DNA from: Chitinophagales bacterium
GTDB lineage: Bacteria > Bacteroidota > Bacteroidia > Chitinophagales > JADJOU01
NCBI GenBank assembly: GCA_030832185.1
Contig: JAURJQ010000031.1
Span: forward strand, 1 to 51,256
Direction of reading: 5' to 3'
DNA: 51,256 nt
The first letter of the stretch is position 1; each line of letters starts with the position of its first letter. Position numbers and translations under genes: made by a program. Under the pieces are notes generated by a model. It searched no databases. It was given only the letters and a program-made list of their open reading frames with translations, and was not told the DNA's origin. Shown piece after piece: positions 25,643-34,199 of the stretch.

Positions 25643-26435
25643 AGGATCTACGGCAAATAGTTACCAAAAATTCAAACAACTAATTTTATATTCGTTCCAA
25701 CTAGTCTCTATTTATCTAAATATTTATAATGAAAAATGATTCTACTAGGAGGAGTGAACTAAAAAAGATTTATAAAGGGTATAAAATATACCTATTAATT
25801 TAGCCAAAAAGTAAATAAATGCAGGCAGCATATTTAGTCAAGAAAGGAAGATCTGATAAGTCATTTGAGTGGAGAGAAATAGAAATTCCTGATGTAAAAG
25901 TAAATGAAGTATTAATCAAAGTGTCCGCCTTCGGCCTCAACTATGCCGATGTCATGGCCCGCTTAGGGCTATATCCTGAAATGCCACCTTTGCCTTGTCT
26001 ATTAGGATATGATGTATGCGGTGAAGTGGCTGCTGTGGGTGAGAATGTAACTAAGTTTAAGCAAGGCGACCATGTCTTGGCTCTGACTCGTTTTGGGGGA
26101 TATGCCGAATATGCTATTACAGATGAAAGAGCTTGTATTGCGATAGATAAAGACATAGCAGCTTATAAGAAATTGGCGATGGCTACCCAACTTTCTACCT
26201 CTTATTGTGCCACTATAGAGAGTATAAATCTTCGAGAAGGAGATACGATTTTAGTGCATGCGGCTGCCGGAGGAGTAGGTTTAGGTATAGTTCAAATAGC
26301 GCTATGGAAGAAGTGTAAAATTATAGCTATAGCAGGGAGTGATGAGAAACTGACCTTTTTAAAATCTCTGGGAGTAGAATATACCATTAATTATAAAAAA
26401 GATGATATTTATGAAAAAATCCGAGATTTCGGATT
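24774..26435. repeat. Three copies of an 18-bp palindrome AATCCGAAATTTCGGATT
   Basis: The perfect palindrome is at 25164-25181. A 14-bp core, TCCGAAATTTCGGA, occurs at 24774-24787, and a one-mismatch 18-bp copy (AATCCGAGATTTCGGATT) is at 26418-26435. Two copies lie in lpxB and one in the oxidoreductase gene. They are read in two different frames, so the repeat is not a conserved peptide. I noticed no further copies in the window. Confidence 0.6.
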
Positions 26436-26853
26436 GCATAGAAAAATTGACTTTATATTCGATAGTGTAGCGGGTGGCAAAAATATAAAATATGGATTTA
26501 AGGCGTTGATTAGTGGAGGTAAATATGTTATTTTCGGGGTATCGAAATTGAGTGGTCCTAAAACAATTTTTGGACTTCTTCCTGAATTATTGAGTTTTGC
26601 CACTACACTCTTCTCCCCAGCCAAATTTCTCATGCCTAGCAAATCGATGATAGGAATCAACATGCTAGCCATAGCAGATAATAAACCAGAAACTATCCTC
26701 CGATGCATGAATGGCGTCTATGAGTTATATAGGCAAGGTGTTTTCGCTCACATTCAAGGCCAAAACTATACTAAAAATCAGCTTGTAGAGGCCCATAAAC
26801 TGCTAGAAGAGGGGAAAACCATAGGTAAATTGGCTATTGTCATGGAAAATTAA
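25819..26853 (+). CDS. Zinc-independent MDR quinone oxidoreductase (VAT1-like)
   Basis: A 344-residue medium-chain dehydrogenase/reductase. The GroES-like half has FGLNYADVMARLGLYP and LLGYDVCGEVAAVGENVTKFKQGDHV, and the Rossmann half has the NAD(P)H loop VHAAAGGVGLGIVQIA near residues 150-165. Zinc-binding Cys/His residues of alcohol dehydrogenases are missing from the usual sites, which fits quinone oxidoreductases. The hydrophobic FGLLPELLSFATTLFSPAKFLMPSKSMIGINML insertion resembles the synaptic vesicle VAT-1 subgroup. Such enzymes reduce quinones or enones with NADPH, but the substrate here is unknown. A copy of the palindromic repeat is at 26418-26435. No gene overlaps it on either side. 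Confidence 0.88.
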   Translation: MQAAYLVKKGRSDKSFEWREIEIPDVKVNEVLIKVSAFGLNYADVMARLGLYPEMPPLPCLLGYDVCGEVAAVGENVTKFKQGDHVLALTRFGGYAEYAITDERACIAIDKDIAAYKKLAMATQLSTSYCATIESINLREGDTILVHAAAGGVGLGIVQIALWKKCKIIAIAGSDEKLTFLKSLGVEYTINYKKDDIYEKIRDFGLHRKIDFIFDSVAGGKNIKYGFKALISGGKYVIFGVSKLSGPKTIFGLLPELLSFATTLFSPAKFLMPSKSMIGINMLAIADNKPETILRCMNGVYELYRQGVFAHIQGQNYTKNQLVEAHKLLEEGKTIGKLAIVMEN

Positions 26854-26886
26854 GAATTAATAATTAAGAGATTTAAATTAGCGTTT

Positions 26887-26894
26887 TAATTTTG
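26887..26894 (+). promoter_or_regulatory. Putative -7 element for the ClpP-like gene
   Basis: TAATTTTG matches TAnnTTTG and lies 23 bp before the ATG at 26918. It probably drives the run of closely spaced genes from 26918 to 31557. Confidence 0.4.
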
Positions 26895-26917
26895 CCTAAA
26901 ATATAATTATTTATAAA

Positions 26918-27505
26918 ATGAAGTTTTTCAGCGAAGAAGAAAAGGAAGAAAAGGAAGAAAATGGTTTATCTAAAAAAATGGAAGAAACTTTTCTCAAAAA
27001 GAGAAGAGTCTTCCTATGGGGTGTAGTCGATGATAAGTCTATGGAAAAAGCGATTAACCAAGTGCTCTTACTAGATGCATTGGAGCCTGGAAAGGAAATT
27101 GATTTATATGTCAATAGCCCGGGAGGTTCTGTGACCGCAGGGTTGTCCTTGCTTGATGTTATGCGAATGATAGAATCGCCCGTTCATACTACTTGTATGG
27201 GTTTAGCGGCCTCTATGGGCTCCATGTTATTAAGTCACGGTGTCAAAGGAAAGCGAAAAATCTTCCCTAATGGTAGGGTGATGATTCATCAGCCTTCAAT
27301 CGGTGGAGTTCAAGGTCAGGCTATTGAGTTAGAAATAACGGCTAAGCAGATAGTTAAAACAAGAAGAATTTTAGCTGAGATTTTAGCCGAAAATTGTGGC
27401 CAGCCAGTAGAGAAAATCCTCAAGGATTTTGATAGAGACTACTGGATGGATGCTAAAGAAGCACTCGAATATGGAATAGTAGATGAAATTGCTTTGAAAA
27501 TATAA
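26918..27505 (+). CDS. clpP: ClpP-family serine protease
   Basis: A 195-residue ClpP-type peptidase. The catalytic triad is Ser99 in GLAASMGSMLL, His124 in RVMIHQPSIGG and an Asp in the FDRDYWMDAKEA motif (171-182). Ser-to-His spacing is 25 residues, as in E. coli ClpP. LYVNSPGGSVTAGLSLLDVM is the conserved substrate-strand segment. The N-terminus is unusually acidic (FSEEEKEEKEENGLSKK) and differs from the axial-loop peptide of standard ClpP. No clpX or tig gene is adjacent, so this may be a second ClpP paralogue. The stop overlaps the next start (TAATG). Confidence 0.92.
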   Translation: MKFFSEEEKEEKEENGLSKKMEETFLKKRRVFLWGVVDDKSMEKAINQVLLLDALEPGKEIDLYVNSPGGSVTAGLSLLDVMRMIESPVHTTCMGLAASMGSMLLSHGVKGKRKIFPNGRVMIHQPSIGGVQGQAIELEITAKQIVKTRRILAEILAENCGQPVEKILKDFDRDYWMDAKEALEYGIVDEIALKI

Positions 27506-27903
27506 TGGTAGACAATAACCATAATTTAAGAGAAGTAGAGGCTAAGATAAGTGATATTTTAGGTCTTGGAAAAGATCATTTGGTGTTTTCTTACAAGGCG
27601 GTGAATGATGTCACCCAGCTTGATATCATTACCTTTAATCCGCGACATCACCAATCTTTTCTCTTTCACTCTGTCAAAGGACTGGATAAGCTAGAGGCAG
27701 CTTCTAAACTGCTTGAATACGTTCAGCTTCATTATCAGAAAGAGGATTCATATACCCTACAGTGGATAAAAATAGGAGAGCAAAATCTGCACACGTCCTA
27801 CTTTAGAGCAAAGAACATATACCAAGTGTTAGATAAGTTTTATTTTGAAAGAGATGTCAATTCATACAGAATTTATAGCATAAGTTTAAATCCGATGAGT
27901 TAA
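27505..27903 (+). CDS. Conserved-looking protein of unknown function
   Basis: A 132-residue soluble protein that I do not recognise. It has no signal peptide, membrane segment or catalytic motif. The middle section DVTQLDIITFNPRHHQSFLFHSVKGLDKLEAASKLLEYVQLHY predicts two strands followed by a helix, and the C-terminal half is aromatic-rich (SYFRAKNIYQVLDKFYFERD). The ATG overlaps the clpP stop by one base, and hpt follows 5 bp after its own stop, so it is embedded in the operon and very likely expressed. A role together with ClpP or the salvage enzyme cannot be inferred. Confidence 0.75.
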   Translation: MVDNNHNLREVEAKISDILGLGKDHLVFSYKAVNDVTQLDIITFNPRHHQSFLFHSVKGLDKLEAASKLLEYVQLHYQKEDSYTLQWIKIGEQNLHTSYFRAKNIYQVLDKFYFERDVNSYRIYSISLNPMS

Positions 27904-27908
27904 GAATT

Positions 27909-28445
27909 ATGAGCAGTGAAATCCAAATTTTAGATTTAAAATTCAAACCTTATTTGTCTGCAGAAATGATAGATAAGAAGGTAGGAGAATTGGCCTCTAA
28001 AATTGATTTGGACTATGCAGGACGGCATCCTTTGTTTATTTGTATTTTGAATGGATCCTTTATTTTCGCAAGTGACTTATTAAAAAAAGTTTCTCTACCT
28101 TGTAATATAGAGTTTGTGAGGTTGAAGTCCTATGAAGGCACCCAATCAACGGAAAAAGTCCGGGAGGTATTGGGTTTGCAAGTCGATATCAAAGATCGCG
28201 ATCTCATAGTGGTAGAAGATATAGTAGATACGGGTCATACGCTAGCTCATTTCTTTGAATATCTCAAGGATTATGAGCCGCGGTCGGTGAAATTAGCTTC
28301 TCTTATATTTAAAAAAGAAGCTTTCCAAAAAGAATTTCAAATAGATTATCTAGGCTTTGAAATTGAAAACAAATTTATTGTAGGCTATGGATTAGATTAT
28401 AATGAATACGGAAGAAACCTAGATGCCATTTATCAATTAGTATAA
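27909..28445 (+). CDS. hpt: Hypoxanthine phosphoribosyltransferase
   Basis: This enzyme converts hypoxanthine or guanine and PRPP to IMP or GMP in purine salvage. The PRPP-binding loop is VVEDIVDTGHTL (residues 104-115), and the flexible loop with LKSYEGTQSTEKV precedes it. LFICILNGSFIFASDL is the conserved first strand, and VGYGLDYNEYGRNL matches the C-terminal purine-binding section. The 178 residues match bacterial HPRT. It is part of the operon between the ClpP-like protease and lysA, 5 bp after the preceding stop. Confidence 0.95.
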   Translation: MSSEIQILDLKFKPYLSAEMIDKKVGELASKIDLDYAGRHPLFICILNGSFIFASDLLKKVSLPCNIEFVRLKSYEGTQSTEKVREVLGLQVDIKDRDLIVVEDIVDTGHTLAHFFEYLKDYEPRSVKLASLIFKKEAFQKEFQIDYLGFEIENKFIVGYGLDYNEYGRNLDAIYQLV

Positions 28446-28449
28446 AAAA

Positions 28450-28968
28450 ATGTATAGACAAATGAAACAGTTCTTTTATTTAATAATATTTTTAACTTGG
28501 GCTTCTACATCTTGTAATAATAATCAAAAGACCGATATAGAGAATCTGGTAGAAAAAAAAGAAGATGGCAGTCAAGAGGTCAAAGTAGACGCCTTGTCAG
28601 TAGAGGATGTAGAAAAACTAATGAATGATGCCGTCAGTCAAGGTCAAACCTATACCGCTATTCTTAACAACGATACCGAAAAAACCTATCCGCTAGCAGC
28701 TGATACGAATCAAAAAATTACCTGGGTGCTGGAGTCAAATCTTCCAAATGCAAAGTTATTGGTCTACAAGGAGTCGATAACCTCTGTCAAAAAAGATTCG
28801 GGAGATTGTATAAAAATCAAAGATTTCAAACTGGTATGTGATAAAGATTCTTGCACTCAGTTAGATAAGAAAAAAACGAATTATAAAGCAGTAGTTAGGC
28901 TAAACCCAAAGTTTTCCGCGCTAGACTCTACCTGCGAATTTACCTTACGAATCCTTAAAAATCAATAA
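28450..28968 (+). CDS. Putative lipoprotein of unknown function
   Basis: A 172-residue protein with a lipoprotein signal ending at Cys22 (ASTSC), followed by an Asn/Lys-rich spacer (NNNQKTD). The mature part has no family that I recognise. It contains several Cys (in GDCIKIKDFKLVCDKDSCTQL and SCEF-like TCEFTLRIL) that could form disulfides in the periplasm, and the segment NAKLLVYKESITSVKKDSG looks beta-rich. An alternative ATG at 28462 would shorten the signal to a more usual length. The gene lies 4 bp after hpt, and its stop overlaps the lysA start (TAATG). Confidence 0.75.
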   Translation: MYRQMKQFFYLIIFLTWASTSCNNNQKTDIENLVEKKEDGSQEVKVDALSVEDVEKLMNDAVSQGQTYTAILNNDTEKTYPLAADTNQKITWVLESNLPNAKLLVYKESITSVKKDSGDCIKIKDFKLVCDKDSCTQLDKKKTNYKAVVRLNPKFSALDSTCEFTLRILKNQ

Positions 28969-30185
28969 TGTCTGTTCTGAGTGAAAAATTATGGCTAGAT
29001 TTAGCCAAGGAGTATGGTACGCCCCTATATATATATGATAGAGCCAAGATAGAAGAGAAGTATCGCAAACTGACCACTGCTTTTAAGGGAAAGGATGTTC
29101 GGTTTTTTTATGCATGTAAGGCTTTGGGAAATCTGAATATTTTAAAGGTTATAAACAAAACAGGGTGCGGCTTAGACACGGTTTCTATCAATGAGGTAAA
29201 GCTGGGTCTTAAAGCAGGCTTTGATCCAAAAAATATTATATTTACTCCGAACTGTGTAGCTTTTGATGAAATTAAAGAAGCTGCAGAAATAGGCGTGCAT
29301 ATTAATATAGATAATATAAGTATCTTAGAGCAATTCGGAAACTATTATCAAGACAACTATCCAGTAATCGTTCGCTTTAACCCACACATCATGGCGGGTG
29401 GAAACTATAATATTTCTACTGGACATATAGACAGCAAGTTCGGAATATCGATCCATCAACTGCGTCATGTCTTAAGAGTGGTTAAAACACTTAATATAAA
29501 CGTAGAGGGCATTCACATGCATACTGGCAGCGAGATAAAGGATATGCAAGTATTTCTTCAGGGTTTGGAGGTGATGCTAGATATTGCTAGAGAGTTTCCA
29601 AATATTAAAATCCTCGATTTAGGTAGTGGATTTAAAGTGCCATACAAAGATGATGAGAAGGAAACAGATGTCGAGAAACTAAAGGAGATTATATCGGGAC
29701 CCATAGAGGAGTTTCAAAAAGAACGAGGCAGTCAGATTGAAGTCTGGTTTGAGCCAGGTAAATACTTGGTCAGTGAGGCGGGAACCTTTCTAGTCAAGGC
29801 GAATGTGATTAAGCCTACGCCTGCCACAGTTTTTGTTGGCGTGGATTCTGGATTTAATCATTTGATCCGACCAATGCTTTATGGCTCCTATCATAAAATA
29901 GAAAATATATCAAATCCTAAGGGAACCGAGAGAATTTATACTATTGTGGGAAATCTCTGCGAGACGGATACGTTTGCGTGGGATAGAATGCTTACAGAGG
30001 TGAATGAAGGCGATATCTTAGCATTCTATAATGCAGGTGCATATTGCTATGAGATGAGTATGAATTATAATGCGCGCTGTAAGCCAGCCGAGGTCCTGGT
30101 GCAGGGGGAAGAGCATGCTGTTATAAGAAGGCGAGAAGCGTTAGAAGATTTATTAAGAAATACTATAGAAATAGAGCTTGATTAA
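28968..30185 (+). CDS. lysA: Diaminopimelate decarboxylase
   Basis: LysA removes CO2 from meso-diaminopimelate to give lysine, using PLP. The PLP lysine is Lys51 in FYACKALGN. GCGLDTVSINEVKLGLKAGFD and HMHTGSEI line the barrel, and LDLGSGFKVPY is the Gly-rich phosphate-binding segment. The substrate-binding motifs EPGKYLVSEAG and CETDTFAWDRML are in the C-terminal domain, with FYNAGAYCYEMSMNYN near the end. The length of 405 residues is normal. It overlaps the preceding lipoprotein gene by one base and the following exonuclease gene by eight bases. Confidence 0.96.
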   Translation: MSVLSEKLWLDLAKEYGTPLYIYDRAKIEEKYRKLTTAFKGKDVRFFYACKALGNLNILKVINKTGCGLDTVSINEVKLGLKAGFDPKNIIFTPNCVAFDEIKEAAEIGVHINIDNISILEQFGNYYQDNYPVIVRFNPHIMAGGNYNISTGHIDSKFGISIHQLRHVLRVVKTLNINVEGIHMHTGSEIKDMQVFLQGLEVMLDIAREFPNIKILDLGSGFKVPYKDDEKETDVEKLKEIISGPIEEFQKERGSQIEVWFEPGKYLVSEAGTFLVKANVIKPTPATVFVGVDSGFNHLIRPMLYGSYHKIENISNPKGTERIYTIVGNLCETDTFAWDRMLTEVNEGDILAFYNAGAYCYEMSMNYNARCKPAEVLVQGEEHAVIRRREALEDLLRNTIEIELD

Positions 30186-31557
30186 AACGGCCTCCAAACT
30201 TTTTGCAGTAGTAGATGTAGAGACTACAGGTGGACGGCCTGTAGATACTAAGATTACAGAAATAGGCATTGTCATATCTGATGGTAAACATATTCTACAT
30301 GAGTATAAAGCACTCATCAATCCTACAAGAAAAATTGACTGGTATGTGACTAAATTAACTGGAATTACCGATGAAATGGTCGCTAGCGAACCTACTTTTG
30401 GAGAATTAGCAGATGAAATCAATAGTCTAATTAAAGATAAAATCTTTGTAGCGCACAATGTTGATTTTGATTACGGCCTTATTAAGCGTGAATTTCTAGA
30501 GATAGGAAGGCCACTGGATAGTAAAAGACTCTGCACCGTAAAGTCAGCTAAGAAAGCCTTTCATGGCCTTAGTTCCTATAGTTTGACTAATATCACAGAA
30601 TATCTAGATATTCCATTGGTTAATGCACATAGAGCGCTGGATGATGCCAGAGCCACGGCGCACTTGTTACATAAAATCTTAGAGAAAGCGGAATTCGACT
30701 TTCTTTATGATGAGATAAAGGAGCAAAATCATATCGTAGAACTCCCTTCGCATTGGCGCATTCATGGAGATAAGAAGGTGGAACATAAAGCGGGACTTAT
30801 ATACTTTCATAATCAGGAAAATGAAATCATACATATAGACATATCAAAAAATTATCAGAAAAAAGTCTATGATATCTTAGCGGGAGCCAATCAAAAGGAC
30901 TTTTTTTATAAGCGCATTTTGGATAATACTTTTTTTCTGACCTTAGATGAAATGGATGATTTATTTAAGGCTGAGATGAAAATGCTAAATGATATTCAAC
31001 AATTGAGGCCTCGATTTAATAAGCCTTTTAAGGCCCAAAACGCCACTTTTTCTATCTATGTAAAACAGGATGAAAAAGGATTAAATTTTTTATCCATTAG
31101 CAGGACCAAAAGCATAGAAAGTGATACCAAGTCGCCTATTATATTTAGTTCTTCATTTCGAAGTGCGGAGAAATTAAAGGATAAATTCAATCATAGTCCT
31201 GAGATAGCTAATTTACAGGTGCTGAAAAAGCAGATTTATGTAGATGATGAATTACTTCAAGACATACATATAAAGCAATACAACGAAACTTTCCTAAACA
31301 AGTTATATAAGGATTTTTGCTGCCCAATTAAAAATGGATACTATGTTTTTACCATCTATGGTGATCATGAAGTGGAGGCTATAGAAGTCGAAAACTATTA
31401 CTTGAAAGCATGGGGAAAAGGTAAGATTGAGAATAATCAAGTGGTGAATTTTATGAACGAATTTGAATTTGATACTAATCAAAAAATCACACGAAAATTT
31501 TTATCAATATTAGGAAAAACCTCTTATAAACTGATATCCGCCGAGTCAGAAAACTAA
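30178..31557 (+). CDS. DnaQ-type 3'-5' exonuclease with degenerate GIY-YIG domain
   Basis: A 459-residue protein. Residues 1-170 form a DEDDh exonuclease: Asp13 and Glu15 in VVDVETTGG, Asp96 in AHNVDFDYG, and His151 with Asp156 in HRALDDARATAHL. All metal ligands are present, as in DNA polymerase III epsilon. Residues 200-285 align with a UvrC/Cho GIY-YIG nuclease, but the active site is lost: AGLIYF has Ile208 for the first Tyr, IIHIDISKN has His-Ile-Asp in place of Tyr-Ile-Gly, and QKKV has Lys for the catalytic Arg. Glu266 in LFKAEMKML and RPRFN remain. Residues 290-459 are unrecognised. The start is TTG, overlapping lysA by 8 bp; no ATG lies before the first motif. Confidence 0.85.
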   Translation: MIKTASKLFAVVDVETTGGRPVDTKITEIGIVISDGKHILHEYKALINPTRKIDWYVTKLTGITDEMVASEPTFGELADEINSLIKDKIFVAHNVDFDYGLIKREFLEIGRPLDSKRLCTVKSAKKAFHGLSSYSLTNITEYLDIPLVNAHRALDDARATAHLLHKILEKAEFDFLYDEIKEQNHIVELPSHWRIHGDKKVEHKAGLIYFHNQENEIIHIDISKNYQKKVYDILAGANQKDFFYKRILDNTFFLTLDEMDDLFKAEMKMLNDIQQLRPRFNKPFKAQNATFSIYVKQDEKGLNFLSISRTKSIESDTKSPIIFSSSFRSAEKLKDKFNHSPEIANLQVLKKQIYVDDELLQDIHIKQYNETFLNKLYKDFCCPIKNGYYVFTIYGDHEVEAIEVENYYLKAWGKGKIENNQVVNFMNEFEFDTNQKITRKFLSILGKTSYKLISAESEN

Positions 31558-31631
31558 AATTATAGTCTGTCCTTTTTTAGAGTTTTAGCCTTCAATGGGA
31601 AGATAAAACAATCGGTAAAAAAAATAGATGC

Positions 31632-32267
31632 ATGAATAAATACCTTGATGCTACCATACTAAAACCAGAAGCGAGAAAAGAAGAGTATTTAGCGCTTTGC
31701 TCTGATGCTCGACAATATAATTTTCCAGCGGTTTGTGTACCTCCTTTTATGATAGAGGACTGTAAAAAATGGCTTTTAAGCTCAGAGGTGAAGATCGCTA
31801 CAGTCGTGGGTTTTCCGGCTGGATATCAGACTATATCAAGCAAACTTTATGAACTAAATGATGTCATAGCGCGTGGAGCGAATGAAATAGATTATGTCGT
31901 CCACCGGGGTTATCTTGCGAATGATGATTTTGAAAATATCGAAGAGGAAACTTTGGCATGGACAAGTATTTGTAAGCAAAAGAGCGTGACGTCAAAGTGG
32001 ATTATCGAATCTTCCGAATTGACCCATGAACAGATTTTACGATTACTCGTCTTGGCTAATAAATTCAAGCCTGATTATGTAAAGACCTCTACGGGAGTTT
32101 ATGGGAAAGCTAAATTGGAGGACGTGCAGTTATTTAGAAAAAAACTCCATCCCGAAATAAAAATCAAAGCAGCAGGAGGCATCTCTACCAAAGAGGTTGC
32201 TCAGAGTTTTATAGATGCTGGAGCATATAGATTAGGGGTATCACAATATCTAAATTTAATCGTGTGA
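31632..32267 (+). CDS. deoC: Deoxyribose-phosphate aldolase
   Basis: DeoC cleaves 2-deoxyribose-5-phosphate to glyceraldehyde-3-phosphate and acetaldehyde in deoxynucleoside breakdown. The Schiff-base Lys151 is in YVKTSTGV, the proton-relay Lys179 is in IKIKAAGGIS, and Asp87 is in NEIDYVV. IATVVGFPAGYQT is another family mark. The 211-residue barrel matches short bacterial DeoC proteins. The stop overlaps the GTG of cutC (GTGA), so these two are coupled. The gap to the preceding exonuclease gene is 74 bp. Confidence 0.95.
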   Translation: MNKYLDATILKPEARKEEYLALCSDARQYNFPAVCVPPFMIEDCKKWLLSSEVKIATVVGFPAGYQTISSKLYELNDVIARGANEIDYVVHRGYLANDDFENIEEETLAWTSICKQKSVTSKWIIESSELTHEQILRLLVLANKFKPDYVKTSTGVYGKAKLEDVQLFRKKLHPEIKIKAAGGISTKEVAQSFIDAGAYRLGVSQYLNLIV

Positions 32268-32947
32268 AAAAATTGGAAATAGCCTGTTGTAATCTAGAGT
32301 CGGCTATAAATGCTAACAAAGGTGGCGCTGATCGTATTGAGCTTTTTGAAAATTTAACCGATGGAGGTTGCACACCTTCTTATGGTATGCTGAAGAAAGT
32401 GAAAGAATATTCGAACATACCAGTATATGCTATGATAAGGCCTCGTGGCGGAGACTTCTGTTATACCAAAGAAGAGTTAGATATTATGTGCGAGGACATA
32501 AAGGTCTGCTCGGAGTTAGATATTGATGGAATTGTCTTTGGTGTTTTAACAAAAGAAAATGATGTAGATCATGAAGCCTGCAGCTTATTATTAGAAGTAT
32601 GGAAGAATAAATCAGCTACGTTTCATAGAGCCATAGATACTACCAGCAATATAGATATGGCTGTCAATACCATTATTCAATTAGGATTTGAGCGCATACT
32701 AACCAGTGGCGGACAACCTATAGCGGAGCAAGGAATAGAAGTGATATTAGAACTACATAAAAAATATGGAAAACAAATTTCTATCATGGTCGGGAGTGGC
32801 ATAACTGCTACTAATGTTCATTTATTTTCAGCATTGAACGAGGTGCATGCTACCTGTAAAATAGAAACGAAATACGATAATTTGTTCGGCAATTATTCCT
32901 ACAGCGATATAGATGCTATAGCTCAGTTGAAGAAAAGTTTTATTTAG
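32264..32947 (+). CDS. cutC: CutC-family protein (copper homeostasis / PF03932)
   Basis: A 227-residue TIM-barrel protein. Family signatures are IACCNLESAINANKGGADRIELFENLTDGGCTPSYGM at the N-terminus, VYAMIRPRGGDFCYT, IDGIVFGVLTKENDVD and FHRAIDTTSN, with ILTSGGQPIAEQGI and IMVGSGITATNV near the end. E. coli CutC was linked to copper tolerance, but later work disputed that role, so the biochemical activity is unsettled. The start is GTG and overlaps the deoC stop. The 3' end overlaps the convergent GH5 gene by 8 bp. Confidence 0.93.
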   Translation: MKKLEIACCNLESAINANKGGADRIELFENLTDGGCTPSYGMLKKVKEYSNIPVYAMIRPRGGDFCYTKEELDIMCEDIKVCSELDIDGIVFGVLTKENDVDHEACSLLLEVWKNKSATFHRAIDTTSNIDMAVNTIIQLGFERILTSGGQPIAEQGIEVILELHKKYGKQISIMVGSGITATNVHLFSALNEVHATCKIETKYDNLFGNYSYSDIDAIAQLKKSFI

Positions 32948-34199
32948 TCATCATATTGCGAATTATCTTCCATGTGCTAGAGTCTGTCATATAGACTCCG
33001 TATAGTCCTTGTTCTTCTTGTGGTGGATCCGCAGTATAGGGCAGTCCTTTTTTCCAATAATCCGTTTTTAGTCTGGAGTCTCTATAGGCTATTGCCCCCC
33101 AGAAATTATATCCTGCGATTTTTTCCTTCTTACCTAGATCAAAGATATACTTGTAGTAGTAATCCCTATTCGCAGTGGCACTTCTAGCAGAAAAATTATT
33201 TTGATCTCTATGGAGTCCAAACTCTTCGATGACTAAGGGCTTATTTATTTCTTGGCATAATCTGGTATGCAATAGAATGTATGATTTAGTTCTTTCTAAA
33301 GTAGTATCCGTAATTGAATGGTCTGACTCACCATTATACCATTGCCAGGTTTTCGGCCAGATATGTATGGTGGCATAGTCTATAGCAGTGAATTGGTGAA
33401 TCTCCTTAAATAAATTTGCGTCCATTGCAGTGCCGATCACTCCTTCGACACCTATGGTTACGAGGTGGTTCTTATCTATAGTTTTAATAAAATCCGCATT
33501 TAGTTTTATCCAGTTTTTATATGCATTTATTGCTTTTGGTTTCATTGGTCTGGGCTCATTTGCTAGTTCCCAAGCCATAATGGTTGGCTCATTTTTATAT
33601 TGGATATGAGTGATTGTATTTTTTCTATTTAGTAGCTGAGAAATCAGCTCTTGATACCAATATTGGCAACTATCACAGGTATAGAATTGAGCTATGTAAT
33701 CACAATAATGGCCCCAATCCCATTGAAGGGTTTTAGGCAATATGGGGTTAGGATAGCCCGCCCAGGTTAGATATTGACCGAAGCCACCGCTCCACTCCCA
33801 GTTATTATTGAGAATAAAAACTACACTCATATTCCGCTTAGATGCCTCCGCTACAAATATATCATAACTGCGAAGAACAGACTCATTGTATACAAGCGGT
33901 TTTTCTTGAAGAGAGGGAGATATGCGATAGGGATAGCAGTCGTTTCCTTCACTCGCTATCAATACACGTAGATTGATTATTCCATGTTGTTTTAAAAAAT
34001 TCAATTCCTTCTGAAGTCTCCCTAGTCCATCGTTAGCGGTGTCCATTGCGAGGAGCCCACCATACCAATAGTTGGCGCCTATGAATGTATAAGGCTGATT
34101 TTTCAGAAAAAATTCTTGGTTTCTAGCAGAAATAAAATCGCTTTGCGAGAATAAGCAATTTGAAATGAAAAAACAGAGACTTAAATGAAAAACCTTCAT
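32940..34199 (-). CDS. Secreted glycoside hydrolase family 5 (mannanase-like)
   Basis: A 419-residue exported enzyme. The signal peptide is MKVFHLSLCFFISNCLFSQ. The acid/base Glu215 lies in WELANEPRPM and the nucleophile Glu326 in VIEEFG. His279 in YATIHIWP and FIGANYWYGG at the N-terminus fit GH5 subfamily 7-type endo-beta-1,4-mannanases. It should cleave mannan or related beta-linked glycans in the periplasm or outside the cell. I use the ATG at 34199 rather than the TTG one codon upstream; the ATG overlaps the stop of the candidate peptidase gene (TGATG). It is the last gene of the operon with a flippase. The exact substrate is uncertain. Confidence 0.9.
   Translation of the reverse strand: MKVFHLSLCFFISNCLFSQSDFISARNQEFFLKNQPYTFIGANYWYGGLLAMDTANDGLGRLQKELNFLKQHGIINLRVLIASEGNDCYPYRISPSLQEKPLVYNESVLRSYDIFVAEASKRNMSVVFILNNNWEWSGGFGQYLTWAGYPNPILPKTLQWDWGHYCDYIAQFYTCDSCQYWYQELISQLLNRKNTITHIQYKNEPTIMAWELANEPRPMKPKAINAYKNWIKLNADFIKTIDKNHLVTIGVEGVIGTAMDANLFKEIHQFTAIDYATIHIWPKTWQWYNGESDHSITDTTLERTKSYILLHTRLCQEINKPLVIEEFGLHRDQNNFSARSATANRDYYYKYIFDLGKKEKIAGYNFWGAIAYRDSRLKTDYWKKGLPYTADPPQEEQGLYGVYMTDSSTWKIIRNMMTK

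Noticed and set aside
26918-27505. SppA or other S49-type peptidase
   Set aside because: Length, triad order and the HQP and DRDxxM motifs fit ClpP.
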